64,000 nt of DNA. Source: an uncultured Croceitalea sp. (GTDB taxonomy: Bacteria; Bacteroidota; Bacteroidia; Flavobacteriales; Flavobacteriaceae). The stretch covers positions 1 to 64,000 of the forward strand of contig CANMOV010000003.1 of assembly GCA_947499565.1 (NCBI GenBank), written 5' to 3'. Positions 5,893 through 15,060 of this stretch are shown piece by piece (the stretch's first letter is position 1; every line of letters starts with the position of its first letter). A program made the translations under genes and the position numbers. The notes below the pieces were generated by a model. That model made no database searches and was not told the DNA's origin. It worked only from the letters and a program-made list of their open reading frames with translations.

Positions 5893-8800
5893 TATAAATC
5901 TTCTTCTAGTTTATTTTGAGGTTTAGCATCAAACTCTTCATGTGAATGATATCCATTTAAGGATTGATTCTCTTCTAACTTCATATGCTCCTCTTCCTTT
6001 TTCTCTTTAATAGCGCGTTCCACCTCTTCTTTACTAATCTTATTGCCAGTTAACAGCCATTTAAATCCAACTTTAGCACTATTACTAAAAGAAAGAAATA
6101 AAGGAAGCATTAATAATGTTAATACGGTTGCAAAACCAATTCCATAGGCAATAGATATTGCCATAGGTTTTAAGAATTGTGCCTGTCTACTCTTTTCGAG
6201 TAGTAAGGGTGCCAATCCTGCAATAGTTGTAATTGAAGTAAGAAAAATTGCTCTAAAGCGCGAGCGGCCTGCTTCAAAAATAGCTTTGTTAAAATGCATT
6301 CCTTCTCTAAGGTTACTGTTGAATTTACCAATAAGCACTAAGCCGTCATTTACCATAATACCTATCAAAGCAATTATCCCCAACATAGATAGAATATTAA
6401 TTGGGAAGCCATGAATCCAGTGTCCCCAAGAAACTGCCGTTAAACTAAAAGGAACTAATAATAATAAAAGTAATGGCTGGCTAAAGCTTCTAAATGTAAA
6501 AGCTATTGTGATATAGATTAAAAAAAGTACCGTAAGACCTACAAAGTTTAAAGAATCCATCAACTTTAATCTTTCTCTATTTTGCCCTTCATAAGATGCT
6601 GTTACCGTTGGATACTTTGATTGTATATCCGGCATTATTTCACCTTGAATCCAGCTCATTATATCTGGTGCACTCGTTGTCTCTGCATCTTTTAAATCTG
6701 CATTAATCTGAATTTCTCGTTGCCCTGCTAAATGATTTATAGCAACATCTCCTCTATCAATTTTGTATGTTGCAATTTCTTTTAAGGGAATCCGCGAGCC
6801 AGTTGGGGTAACTATTCGCATTTCATCCAAATCTGATATGGAAGACCTATTTTCTCGGTCATAACGTACCCAAACTCGAATCTCATCTTGTCCTCTTTGA
6901 AAACGCTGGGCTTGTACCCCAAAGAACCCAGACCTTACTTGGTTCATTACAGCACGTAAATCCAAGCCTAATAAATAGGCATTCTCTTTTAATTCTAATT
7001 GTATTTCTTTTATCCCAGCTGGGTCATTATCCGCTACATCTTTTAAAAGGGAATTATTAAGTAATGCGGTTTTTAATTCTGCCTTTGCTGCTTTTAACTC
7101 TTGAATATTATTCCCTAAAAGTGACACTGATACAGGTGAACCTCCAAAATTTCCACCAGAGCCATAAACTAAGCTTTCAACCCCAATTACAGGTCCCACC
7201 AATTCTTGTAATCTTGTAGTAATTAAATCTGCCCTAATTGCATCTGGTCTTTCTTCACCTGGCAGTAAATTAATTACCAGCCGGGCTGCAGAAGAACCTG
7301 GACCTACATTTTTAATCATGTTTTCAAAAAGCACTTTATTTGTCCCTTTCAAATACTTTTGGGTAAGCTCTTCATTTACTATTTCTGCTTTATCCTGAAT
7401 TAGACTTATAATGGAATCTGTTACCTTTTCATTAGTACCATTTGGCATTAGTAATTCAATAGCAACCCGATCACTAGCTATTCTAGGGAAAAATGCAGTT
7501 CTAATAATTCCTCCACCTATTGAACCAAAAGTTAGCACCAAAGCCATTATAAAAAATGCAAATGTTAGCAGCTTATACTTTAACGCAAATTTTAATGCAG
7601 GGCTATACATTCTATCGCGCATCCATACCATAAACTTATCTCCAACTTTGTTGATAATACGGAGTTTCGCAAAAAGCTTGGCAATACCTTTTTTTGGAGT
7701 GTCGGATTGTTTCTTTAAGGCTTTAGAATGTGCTAAATGTGCAGGTAGGATAATAAGTGCTTCTATTAAAGATACTACCAAAGTGAGAATTACAATGACT
7801 GATACTTCCCCAAAGAAATTCCCAATTCTACCATCAAGAAAGAGAAATATGGAGAAGGCCAGAATAGTAGTTATTATCGCCGATACAATTGGAGGAATCA
7901 CTTCCATAGTGCCATCTACAGCAGCTCTAATTGGGCTCTTTCCTTTTTCATAATGTTGGTAGATATTCTCAGCGATTACAATACCGTCATCAACTAGAAT
8001 ACCAATTACTATTATCATTCCAAATAGCGAAAGCACATTTATAGTAACATTAAAGAATCCCGCAAAAACAAACATCCCTAAAAAAGCTACTGGAAGACCA
8101 AATGCAACCCAGAATGCCAATCTTGTATTTAAGAATAGTGAAAGAAAAATGAGGACCAAAATCATCCCCACAATTGCATTTTCTGTTAATAATTCCGTAC
8201 GCTGTGTTAAGGTAATAGAACGATCATCAACTACGCTGAGTTTAACATTATTATATTTTTGGTTAAAATCTTCTATATACCCCTTAACCTTCTCTGCGGA
8301 ACCTATTAAATCCTCTGTGTTAGTGCTTGTTATAGCTATATCTACCGCTAAGTTTCCATTAAAATATGAGGAGTTTGGCGTTTCGGAGAAACGGTCCCGA
8401 ATTTCAGCAACATCTTTGAGCCTAATTGTTCGCCCGGAAGCATCTCCCCTTACTACTATATTCGAAAGCTCGTCCCCATAATACGAGCGATTATTGGCTC
8501 TAATTAAATATTCTTCTGCACTTGTTTTAATATTACCCCCGGTAACCAAAATATTAGCATTGGTGACGGCTTGAGCCACTTCATTAAAGGATAGATTATA
8601 TGCTAATAGATTATTCTCGTTAACTGCTATTTCTATCTCTTCTTGTGGGTAACCTGTAATGTTTATTTGAGAAATTCCATCTATGGCTCTTAAATCGTTC
8701 TCTACCTGTCTTCCAATTTGTTTTAAGGTAGCTAAGGAAATAGCATCTCCACTAACAGCAAAACTTATGGTTTGCCTTACAGCTTCCAATTTGGAAACTA

Positions 8801-9179
8801 CTAAAGGCTCCATACCGGTGGGAAAAGTAGGTACTCTATCTACTGCATTCTTAACCTCCAATAGCATAAAATCAATATCCTGACCTTTTTCTATCTCAAC
8901 ATTAATGGAGCCGGAATTTTCACGAGAAGTAGAAGTAACTCTATCCACTCCCTGCAATCCTTTAAGGTTGTCTTCTATCTTAAGAACAATACCTTCCTCA
9001 ATTTCTTGAGGTGAAGCTCCAGGGTAGGTAATGCTTATTAATACATTCTGAGATTCCGTAAGCGGAAAAAACGAGGATTTTAAGGAATAAGCGCCAACAA
9101 TACCAAAAACAAAAAATGCAATAATAATAACATTGACTGCAACATGATACTTAATAAAATATTCAATTATTTTTCTCAT
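5892..9179 (-). CDS. RND efflux pump, inner-membrane subunit
   Basis: A 1095-residue AcrB/MdtB-type permease: TM1 near residues 12-32, a large periplasmic loop, then a helix cluster with VDDGIVIAEN (about 396-405), carrying the two Asp of the proton relay. The second half repeats the plan, with GIMVNDGLVLIGKF at the equivalent helix, where the Asp pair is replaced by Asn-Asp, as usual in the C-terminal half. The cytosolic tail is long, charged and Glu/Lys-rich. It exports substrates by proton antiport with the adjacent fusion protein and TolC. The substrate cannot be told from sequence. It overlaps both neighbours by four and one bases. Confidence 0.92.
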   Translation of the reverse strand: MRKIIEYFIKYHVAVNVIIIAFFVFGIVGAYSLKSSFFPLTESQNVLISITYPGASPQEIEEGIVLKIEDNLKGLQGVDRVTSTSRENSGSINVEIEKGQDIDFMLLEVKNAVDRVPTFPTGMEPLVVSKLEAVRQTISFAVSGDAISLATLKQIGRQVENDLRAIDGISQINITGYPQEEIEIAVNENNLLAYNLSFNEVAQAVTNANILVTGGNIKTSAEEYLIRANNRSYYGDELSNIVVRGDASGRTIRLKDVAEIRDRFSETPNSSYFNGNLAVDIAITSTNTEDLIGSAEKVKGYIEDFNQKYNNVKLSVVDDRSITLTQRTELLTENAIVGMILVLIFLSLFLNTRLAFWVAFGLPVAFLGMFVFAGFFNVTINVLSLFGMIIVIGILVDDGIVIAENIYQHYEKGKSPIRAAVDGTMEVIPPIVSAIITTILAFSIFLFLDGRIGNFFGEVSVIVILTLVVSLIEALIILPAHLAHSKALKKQSDTPKKGIAKLFAKLRIINKVGDKFMVWMRDRMYSPALKFALKYKLLTFAFFIMALVLTFGSIGGGIIRTAFFPRIASDRVAIELLMPNGTNEKVTDSIISLIQDKAEIVNEELTQKYLKGTNKVLFENMIKNVGPGSSAARLVINLLPGEERPDAIRADLITTRLQELVGPVIGVESLVYGSGGNFGGSPVSVSLLGNNIQELKAAKAELKTALLNNSLLKDVADNDPAGIKEIQLELKENAYLLGLDLRAVMNQVRSGFFGVQAQRFQRGQDEIRVWVRYDRENRSSISDLDEMRIVTPTGSRIPLKEIATYKIDRGDVAINHLAGQREIQINADLKDAETTSAPDIMSWIQGEIMPDIQSKYPTVTASYEGQNRERLKLMDSLNFVGLTVLFLIYITIAFTFRSFSQPLLLLLLVPFSLTAVSWGHWIHGFPINILSMLGIIALIGIMVNDGLVLIGKFNSNLREGMHFNKAIFEAGRSRFRAIFLTSITTIAGLAPLLLEKSRQAQFLKPMAISIAYGIGFATVLTLLMLPLFLSFSNSAKVGFKWLLTGNKISKEEVERAIKEKKEEEHMKLEENQSLNGYHSHEEFDAKPQNKLEEDL

Positions 9180-10312
9180 TCAGCACTCTTTTCGGCATTG
9201 CTTGCCCCATATACTTTAACCAACATACCAGCATAAGCACCTGCAACAGGTTTTGAAACAATGGTTTCTCCATCTGGCACATCTTTTAAAACCACTTTTT
9301 TATCTGTAAAGTAGACTGGAGAAACACTAATTAAGTCTAAAATAGAATCTCTAACTACATAAATCTGGCTGTTGTCTATTAATAAAGAACGATTAATCTG
9401 TATGGCATTCTTCTCACTTTTAGCAGTAAGATTCGCTTCCAAATACTGACCTGCTTTTAAATTATCTCCTTGTACTTCTATATAAGCAGTAATAGTTTGC
9501 GAAGCTTGTTCTACCCTACCATTTACTCTAACTACCCTTCCAAGATACGCTTGTGTTTTATTAAGATTTGTAAGTGATACCTCTTTTCCTACTTCTAAAA
9601 AATCTGCATATGTTTTGCTGATTGCAACTTCTAGCTCATAAACGTCCGTTTTTATAAACTCTCCCAACTTTTGTCCGGCTCTAACCAAAGTACCCTCTGT
9701 TACTAATGCTTCTGTAAGTATACCTGAAAAAGGTGCCTTTATCGTGTACTTAGCAAGACGTTGTTCTAGATTTTTTACATTGTAGTAACTACTAAAAATC
9801 CCCCTACCTGTTATAAAATACTTTTCTTTATCAGAACTAATTTCAGGTAGTCTTGGCGTAGTCTTTTCTAAATCAAAATTTGCTAGATATTCCTGCCATT
9901 TGGAAAAATACTCAGGATAATCCAATTGCAAATCTGGCATTATAGAAGTTATCAAATTATAAAGATTACTTTTTGCAGATTGCACATTCGCATAATACTC
10001 AGAAGCATCTATACTTATAAGCCTTTGGCCCGCTTTATATTCTTGACCCGTTTTAAAAAGTTTACTTCCTCGTCTAAAAACGCCTTGTACTTCTGAATAT
10101 AACTCAACCCTGTTTTTTGCGACTAGATTACCATTTGCGGAAACAATAATTGGTACTAGACCATTTTTTACAGTATCAATAAAAACGGTTTTGACTACCT
10201 TTTTAGGTTTAGGTCTACGATTTTCTTTGCTGTTGATAATATATTTGGCGGCAAAAATAGACCCTCCAATAATCAGGACTCCTGCCAAGACAGAGATAAG
10301 TATTTTACGCAT
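9176..10312 (-). CDS. RND efflux periplasmic adaptor (membrane fusion protein)
   Basis: A 378-residue HlyD/AcrA-type adaptor: N-terminal membrane anchor (about 4-24), a barrel-sandwich half (VELYSEVQGVFRRG), a middle region of about 90 residues (residues ~120-190) in place of the usual coiled-coil hairpin, then YTIKAPFSGILTEALVTEGTLV, the second lipoyl half, and a beta-barrel domain. The middle segment is rich in Pro and aromatics rather than heptads, so the hairpin is short or unusual. It is the first gene of the operon and its stop overlaps the pump start (ATGA). Confidence 0.88.
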   Translation of the reverse strand: MRKILISVLAGVLIIGGSIFAAKYIINSKENRRPKPKKVVKTVFIDTVKNGLVPIIVSANGNLVAKNRVELYSEVQGVFRRGSKLFKTGQEYKAGQRLISIDASEYYANVQSAKSNLYNLITSIMPDLQLDYPEYFSKWQEYLANFDLEKTTPRLPEISSDKEKYFITGRGIFSSYYNVKNLEQRLAKYTIKAPFSGILTEALVTEGTLVRAGQKLGEFIKTDVYELEVAISKTYADFLEVGKEVSLTNLNKTQAYLGRVVRVNGRVEQASQTITAYIEVQGDNLKAGQYLEANLTAKSEKNAIQINRSLLIDNSQIYVVRDSILDLISVSPVYFTDKKVVLKDVPDGETIVSKPVAGAYAGMLVKVYGASNAEKSAE

Positions 10313-10334
10313 TAAAGCTGTTGATTAGTATTTG

Positions 10335-10342
10335 CAAAACTA
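10335..10342 (-). promoter_or_regulatory. Promoter -7 box of the efflux operon
   Basis: Minus-strand TAGTTTTG matches the Bacteroidota -7 consensus TAnnTTTG exactly and lies 23 bases upstream of the adaptor ATG. No clear TTTG is seen at the usual -33 distance. Confidence 0.45.
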
Positions 10343-10410
10343 GTGTCAAGATTCAAGGTTATTGGTTAAAGATTTCATAAATGTTTAATGTTTGAAATCA
10401 AATGCAAAAC

Positions 10411-10440
10411 AAAAAAAAGGGGATGCACCTCTGCATCCCC
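10411..10440 (-). terminator. Rho-independent terminator of the LRR gene
   Basis: Perfect nine-base arms GGGGATGCA (10419-10427) and TGCATCCCC (10432-10440) with a four-base loop. On the minus strand the hairpin is followed by eight U. It lies 28 bases past the LRR gene stop. Confidence 0.9.
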
Positions 10441-10467
10441 GAACCAAACAAACTAAAGTATAACTAA

Positions 10468-11358
10468 CTACTCATTGTCATCAACATCTTCAAATTTTGT
10501 GTCTGCCATTCTAGAATTACGAATAGCTGAATCATCATATTTTAAATTATATTTTGTTTCATCCGTATCAAAAACCAACAGTGATCTTGTCTTCATCTTT
10601 TGTAGCGCTTTAAAAGATCTAATTCTGTTATTCTGAATCTGTAAAACTTTTAAACTTGCTAACTGGTCTAATTCTGCAGGAACTTCTCCAACAAGTTGAT
10701 TGTTGGCTAATACTAATTCTTTTAAATCTTTTAGATTCCCTATTTCTTTTGGAATTTCACCCTCTAAAGCATTTTCAAATAGTCCTAATGTTTCAAGTTT
10801 TTCTAAATTACCTATGCTCCCGGGAATTAATCCTTTTAAGTTATTACTAGATAAGTTTAAAACTCTTAAAGTTGAAATATTACCAAAAGTCTCTGGTATT
10901 GGTCCGTTTAGAAAATTATTAAACATTGAAAATTCTTCTAAATTTTGAAGATTACCAATCCCGAGAGGAATTGCTCCCTTAATTCTATTCATTTCTAATT
11001 TTAGAATTCTTAGTGATTTAAGCTTCACTACATTTTTAGGTAATACACCTGTTATAGTATTAAATGCAAGATTTAAAACTTCCAGATTTTCTAAATCCCC
11101 TATACTCTCTGGCAAATAGCCATTTAAATTATTATGAAATAAGTTTAATTCAACTACATGATTATTCTTAACCGTAACTCCTTTCCAAACAGCTACAGGT
11201 TCATCTAAATTCCAGGAGGTATCCCATTCTTCACCATTTGTGGTATTGTATAAATCAATTAACACATTTTTTTCTGCAGTAGAAATTTCTTCTGTTGAAG
11301 CAAAGGCAATCGCAGACACTAAAAGAAAAAGAAAGCTTAAATAAGAGAAATTTTTCAT
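10468..11358 (-). CDS. Secreted leucine-rich-repeat protein
   Basis: A 296-residue protein with a signal peptide (about 1-20, ending AFAST) and then about seven leucine-rich repeats of roughly 24 residues with the plant-type signature LxxNxLxGxIPxxIGNLxxL (for example NLKGLIPGSIGNLEKLETLG). The N-terminal LIDLYNTTNGEEW matches the cap found ahead of such repeats in receptor-like LRR proteins. No membrane anchor, T9SS C-terminal domain or catalytic domain is seen; the acidic tail ends DVDDNE. It is probably a periplasmic or exported binding protein. It is monocistronic, with its own terminator. Confidence 0.8.
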   Translation of the reverse strand: MKNFSYLSFLFLLVSAIAFASTEEISTAEKNVLIDLYNTTNGEEWDTSWNLDEPVAVWKGVTVKNNHVVELNLFHNNLNGYLPESIGDLENLEVLNLAFNTITGVLPKNVVKLKSLRILKLEMNRIKGAIPLGIGNLQNLEEFSMFNNFLNGPIPETFGNISTLRVLNLSSNNLKGLIPGSIGNLEKLETLGLFENALEGEIPKEIGNLKDLKELVLANNQLVGEVPAELDQLASLKVLQIQNNRIRSFKALQKMKTRSLLVFDTDETKYNLKYDDSAIRNSRMADTKFEDVDDNE

Positions 11359-11504
11359 AGGTTGGATTTACGACAATAAGAATTACCCTACAAATTAAGG
11401 AAGTCTCTTGTCTTTTGCCAACTAATTGAAGTGAATTATTAAAATAATGTTGTGAAAGTGCTCAAAAGTGTGGTGTAGGTAAAATTAATTGTAAGAATTT
11501 ACTT

Positions 11505-13415
11505 TCATTTATTATCAATCTCCATAGATATTTGCTCCCATTCCGCCATTAACTTTTCAAGACTTTCTTTTTTACCATGATAGTCATCAAAGAAATTAGG
11601 CTTTGCAGCAGTTTCATCATAGTTTATCAAAAGCTCATGGTCCAGTTCAGCAATAGTCTTTTCTAATTGACCAATTTTACTTTCTACATTACTAAGCTTA
11701 TTCTTTAAAGATTTTATCTTTTTCTGAAGCTTATAGTCATTTTCTTTATTGCCTTTATTTTCTGGTGCCTTAGCTTTTTTCTCCCCTTTTTCAATCTTTC
11801 TAAAATCTTCAGCTTTTCGTTGCTCAAGATAAAAATCGATATCTCCCAGATATTCTTTTATGCCCCCATTCTTAAACTCATAAACCCTATCGGTAAGTCC
11901 TTGTAGAAAATCACGATCATGGGAAACCAGCACTAAAGTACCTTCAAAATTTTGTAGTGCTTGTTTTAAAACATTTTTTGATTTTATGTCCAAATGGTTG
12001 GTAGGCTCATCCATAATAAGAACATTAAAAGGTTGCAACAACATTTTGGCCAAAGCCAACCTATTGCGTTCCCCTCCGGAAAGCACTCGAACATATTTGT
12101 CTACTTCATCTCCTTGAAATAAGAAGGAGCCCAAAATATCGCGCACCTTACTACGGTTTTTCTCATTCGCAGAATCTATCATCGTATCTAAAATGGTTTT
12201 ACTTCCATCTAAATATTCCGCTTGGTTTTGGGCAAAATATCCAATTTGGACATTGTGTCCCAACTTTAAGTAACCGCCATATTCAAGTTCTCCAACCACG
12301 ATTTTAGCAAGCGTGGTTTTCCCTTGGCCATTTTGCCCTACAAAGGCTGTTTTACTGCCTCGCTCTACTAATAGGTTAATTCCTTTTAAAACTTCCTTAT
12401 CCCCATAGTTTTTTGAAAGTTCCTCAATCTCTGCGACCACTTTACCTGGAGTTACAGAAATGGGAAAACGAACGTTCATTACACTATTATCATCAGCATC
12501 AACCTCTATCCTATCAATCTTATCTAATTTTTTGATAAGCGATTGTGCCATGGAAGCCTTACTTGCTTTAGCCCTAAACTTCTCGATTAGTTTTTCTGTC
12601 TGTTGTATTTGTTTTTCCTGGTTTTTCTGCGCGTTTAGTTGCTGTTCTTTAATCTCAGCACGTTGAACAAGATATTTAGAGTATGGTTTATTATAGTCAT
12701 ATATTCTACCTAAGGAAATCTCAATAGTCCTGTTAGTCACATTATCCAAAAACATCTTATCGTGAGATACAATAACAACTGCTCCTGAATAATTTCTAAG
12801 GAACTGTTCCAACCAAATAATGGATTCTATATCTAAGTGGTTTGTTGGCTCATCTAATAATAAGACATCATTACTTTGCAATAATAGTTTTGCAAGTTCA
12901 ATACGCATACGCCATCCCCCTGAAAAGGTATCAGTAGCCTTATCAAAATCTTTACGTAAAAATCCTAGTCCTTGTAATACTTTTTCGGTCTCCCCTTGAT
13001 AATTGTACCCGCCTAAAATTTCGTAATGCTCTGTAACATCATTTAAATCAATCATTAATTGATTATACCCCTCACTTTCATAATCCGAGCGTTCCGCTAA
13101 TTGAGTGTTTATCTCTTCAAGCTTGGCCTCTAATTTTTTAAGCTCTTCAAATGCTTGATAAGCTTCATCTAGAACGGTCCTGCCCTGTACAAAATCTATA
13201 TCTTGTTTTAAAAAACCAATCCTAACTTCTTTATCGGATGCAATAGTACCCGAATCTGGAGCCATATCTTTGCTCAAGAGTTTTAGTAAAGTAGACTTGC
13301 CAGCACCATTTTTTCCAATTAGTCCAACCCTGTCACCTGCATTCAATCGAAAAGCGATTTCTTCAAATAAATATTCTCCCCCAAAAGCAACAGAGAGATT
13401 ATGAATGTTAAGCAT
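11505..13415 (-). CDS. ABC-F family ATPase
   Basis: A 636-residue protein with two nucleotide-binding domains and no membrane helices. Walker A motifs are GKNGAGKST (about 34-42) and GQNGQGKTT; signatures are FSGGWRMR and LSGGERNR; Walker B with the following loop reads LLLDEPTNHLD and LIMDEPTNHLD. A Gln/Lys-rich linker between the domains and a C-terminal coiled coil (LQKKIKSLKNKLSNVESKIGQLEK) place it nearest the Uup/YdiF-like branch. ABC-F proteins act on the ribosome, and a few give antibiotic resistance. Nothing in the sequence decides which applies, and I favour a housekeeping role. Confidence 0.9.
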   Translation of the reverse strand: MLNIHNLSVAFGGEYLFEEIAFRLNAGDRVGLIGKNGAGKSTLLKLLSKDMAPDSGTIASDKEVRIGFLKQDIDFVQGRTVLDEAYQAFEELKKLEAKLEEINTQLAERSDYESEGYNQLMIDLNDVTEHYEILGGYNYQGETEKVLQGLGFLRKDFDKATDTFSGGWRMRIELAKLLLQSNDVLLLDEPTNHLDIESIIWLEQFLRNYSGAVVIVSHDKMFLDNVTNRTIEISLGRIYDYNKPYSKYLVQRAEIKEQQLNAQKNQEKQIQQTEKLIEKFRAKASKASMAQSLIKKLDKIDRIEVDADDNSVMNVRFPISVTPGKVVAEIEELSKNYGDKEVLKGINLLVERGSKTAFVGQNGQGKTTLAKIVVGELEYGGYLKLGHNVQIGYFAQNQAEYLDGSKTILDTMIDSANEKNRSKVRDILGSFLFQGDEVDKYVRVLSGGERNRLALAKMLLQPFNVLIMDEPTNHLDIKSKNVLKQALQNFEGTLVLVSHDRDFLQGLTDRVYEFKNGGIKEYLGDIDFYLEQRKAEDFRKIEKGEKKAKAPENKGNKENDYKLQKKIKSLKNKLSNVESKIGQLEKTIAELDHELLINYDETAAKPNFFDDYHGKKESLEKLMAEWEQISMEIDNK

Positions 13416-13489
13416 AGTTACAATACAATTTCATTATTATTAAATCAACTTTTAATATCGCTTTAAAACACTAGAACAAGGGTAATACC

Positions 13490-13497
13490 TATTTTTG
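13490..13497 (+). promoter_or_regulatory. Promoter -7 box of the DUF983 gene
   Basis: TATTTTTG fits TAnnTTTG exactly and lies 15 bases before the ATG at 13513. It overlaps the alternative TTG start at 13495, which argues for the ATG. Confidence 0.4.
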
Positions 13498-13512
13498 TTA
13501 AAAGTTTTGCAA

Positions 13513-13893
13513 ATGTTAAAAAAAGGAAACAAAATCTACAGTATTTTAACAGGAAGTTGCCCAAAATGCCACAGTGAAAGCATGTATGTAAATAAAAACC
13601 CATTTATGGTAACACAGCTTTTTAAAATGCACGAACGGTGTTCTAACTGTAAAACAAAATACAAAATTGAACCCTCCTTCTTTTATGGCGCCATGTATGT
13701 AAGTTATGGCGTTGGGCTAATTTTTGCTGGAATAGCATTTGCGATAGCATTTCTATTGATAGGAACCTCTTTAAAAAACACATACATCACTATCGTAATA
13801 ACTTCCGTTTTCTTATTACCAGTTATTATTAGACTTTCTAGAAATATTTGGATCAATATATTTATGAAGTATGACAAGGATTTGGTTGATTAA
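13513..13893 (+). CDS. DUF983 family membrane protein
   Basis: A 126-residue protein. An N-terminal zinc-ribbon-like part has CPKC and, about 30 residues later, CSNC. Two membrane helices follow (VSYGVGLIFAGIAFAIAFLLIG and TYITIVITSVFLLPVIIRLS). This is the DUF983 plan; its function is not known. Start at ATG 13513, since the TTG at 13495 falls in the promoter. The stop overlaps the stop of the convergent FAD oxidoreductase gene by four bases. Confidence 0.75.
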   Translation: MLKKGNKIYSILTGSCPKCHSESMYVNKNPFMVTQLFKMHERCSNCKTKYKIEPSFFYGAMYVSYGVGLIFAGIAFAIAFLLIGTSLKNTYITIVITSVFLLPVIIRLSRNIWINIFMKYDKDLVD

Positions 13894-14948
13894 TCTCTAA
13901 AGTACTTCTTTGTAAAGCGAGAAATATCCATTTCCTTATCTAAGCTTTTCCCATCCTCTATAAATTGAAACAGTTGTTTTGAAGCGTATGGTCCAATCAT
14001 AACCCCCCGCGAACCAAAACCATTGAGTACAAATATATTTTCATACTTAGGGTGAACACCAACCAAAGGTCTTCTATCTGCCACTGTAGGTCGTACTCCT
14101 GCAACATGTTTTACAATTTCAAAATCACACTTTAAAAAGGTTCTCAGCTTTTCCAACAACTCAATTTTGGATGCTTCTGTAGGAGTATTTGTTTTATCTT
14201 TCCATTTATAGGTAGCACCTATACGGTATAAATCTTCTCCTAAAGGGATTATAAAAACAGAAGATTTAATTACACTCTCTTCTTTTAGCAAAGGTGCTTT
14301 AATAGTTAGTAGCTCTCCTTTTGTACCGTTTAAGGGTAGATACTTAAAATAAGGATTGTTTTTAAGTCCAAAACCTTCTGAAAACACGATCTGTTTTGCA
14401 GTAAATTCTTTATAAACAACCTTGTCATCAAAAGTTTGTAGCGAATCAAAATCAAAGGTTTCATGCACCAACTGTTCGCTATCCTTATTGAGATATAAAG
14501 CGTAGGTTTTTAAAAGCGTTTTTGTATCTATTCTACCGGTATATTTTACTTGTCCATAACCAAAAGATGCATCTAAATTGGGGTTTTTATTTTGAATGAT
14601 TTCTGGAGTCAAAAAGTAATTTAACCCTGGCTTATCAGTAGCTTCAAACCAACTGTTTTGCTCCACTATGGAAGCAAATCGTCGCAATACTGGTATTTTA
14701 AAATCTAATTGTACTTTTAATTTCTCTTCTAAAGCTTGATAAAAGGGAATAGCAAGGTCTAGTTGTTCTTTAGCGTTCCAAGCCATTGTAAAGCGTTTTA
14801 AGATAACTGGGTTGTATAATCCTCCCGCTACTAAAGAAGCTTGTTGCGAGCTATCTGTAATCACTTTAAAGGATTTATGACTTGCTTCTAATTGCTCGCA
14901 GAAAGAAATCCCAGCCAAGCCTAATCCAACAACTAAATAGTCTAGCAT
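13890..14948 (-). CDS. FAD-dependent oxidoreductase (DAO family)
   Basis: A 352-residue protein that begins at once with a Rossmann FAD motif, MLDYLVVGLGLAGISFCEQL (GxGxxG). It later has FSEGFGLKNNPYF and GVRPTVADRRPLVG, and closes with VLNGFGSRGVMIGPYASKQL, typical of D-amino-acid/glycine oxidase-type and MnmC-C-type enzymes. It probably oxidises an amine or amino acid; the substrate is unknown. I start at 14948, because a longer frame (to 15008) would run through the gldN terminator hairpin. It lies downstream of gldN. Confidence 0.8.
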   Translation of the reverse strand: MLDYLVVGLGLAGISFCEQLEASHKSFKVITDSSQQASLVAGGLYNPVILKRFTMAWNAKEQLDLAIPFYQALEEKLKVQLDFKIPVLRRFASIVEQNSWFEATDKPGLNYFLTPEIIQNKNPNLDASFGYGQVKYTGRIDTKTLLKTYALYLNKDSEQLVHETFDFDSLQTFDDKVVYKEFTAKQIVFSEGFGLKNNPYFKYLPLNGTKGELLTIKAPLLKEESVIKSSVFIIPLGEDLYRIGATYKWKDKTNTPTEASKIELLEKLRTFLKCDFEIVKHVAGVRPTVADRRPLVGVHPKYENIFVLNGFGSRGVMIGPYASKQLFQFIEDGKSLDKEMDISRFTKKYFRD

Positions 14949-15000
14949 AGGGTACAAATTTACACTAGATTGTGTAAAAGGGTTCGAATATAATAGAAAA

Positions 15001-15020
15001 CGCCGCACTTAAGTGCGGCG
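15001..15020 (-). terminator. Terminator after gldN
   Basis: A perfect 20-base palindrome (CGCCGCACTT and AAGTGCGGCG) about 40 bases past the gldN stop. On the minus strand it is followed by TTTTCTATTA. It probably ends the gldKLMN transcript ahead of the FAD oxidoreductase gene. Confidence 0.8.
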
Positions 15021-15060
15021 TTTGTATCTATTTGAATTGGAAAATTCTATTTATTAAGGC

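Noticed and set aside
7411-7953. Long plus-strand frame opposite the RND pump gene
   Set aside because: It is antisense to a well-supported conserved gene and has no recognisable domain. The same holds for frames opposite groEL (31449-31883) and other core genes.
14949-15008. N-terminal extension of the FAD oxidoreductase
   Set aside because: It runs through the gldN terminator palindrome, and the FAD motif begins at once from the ATG at 14948.
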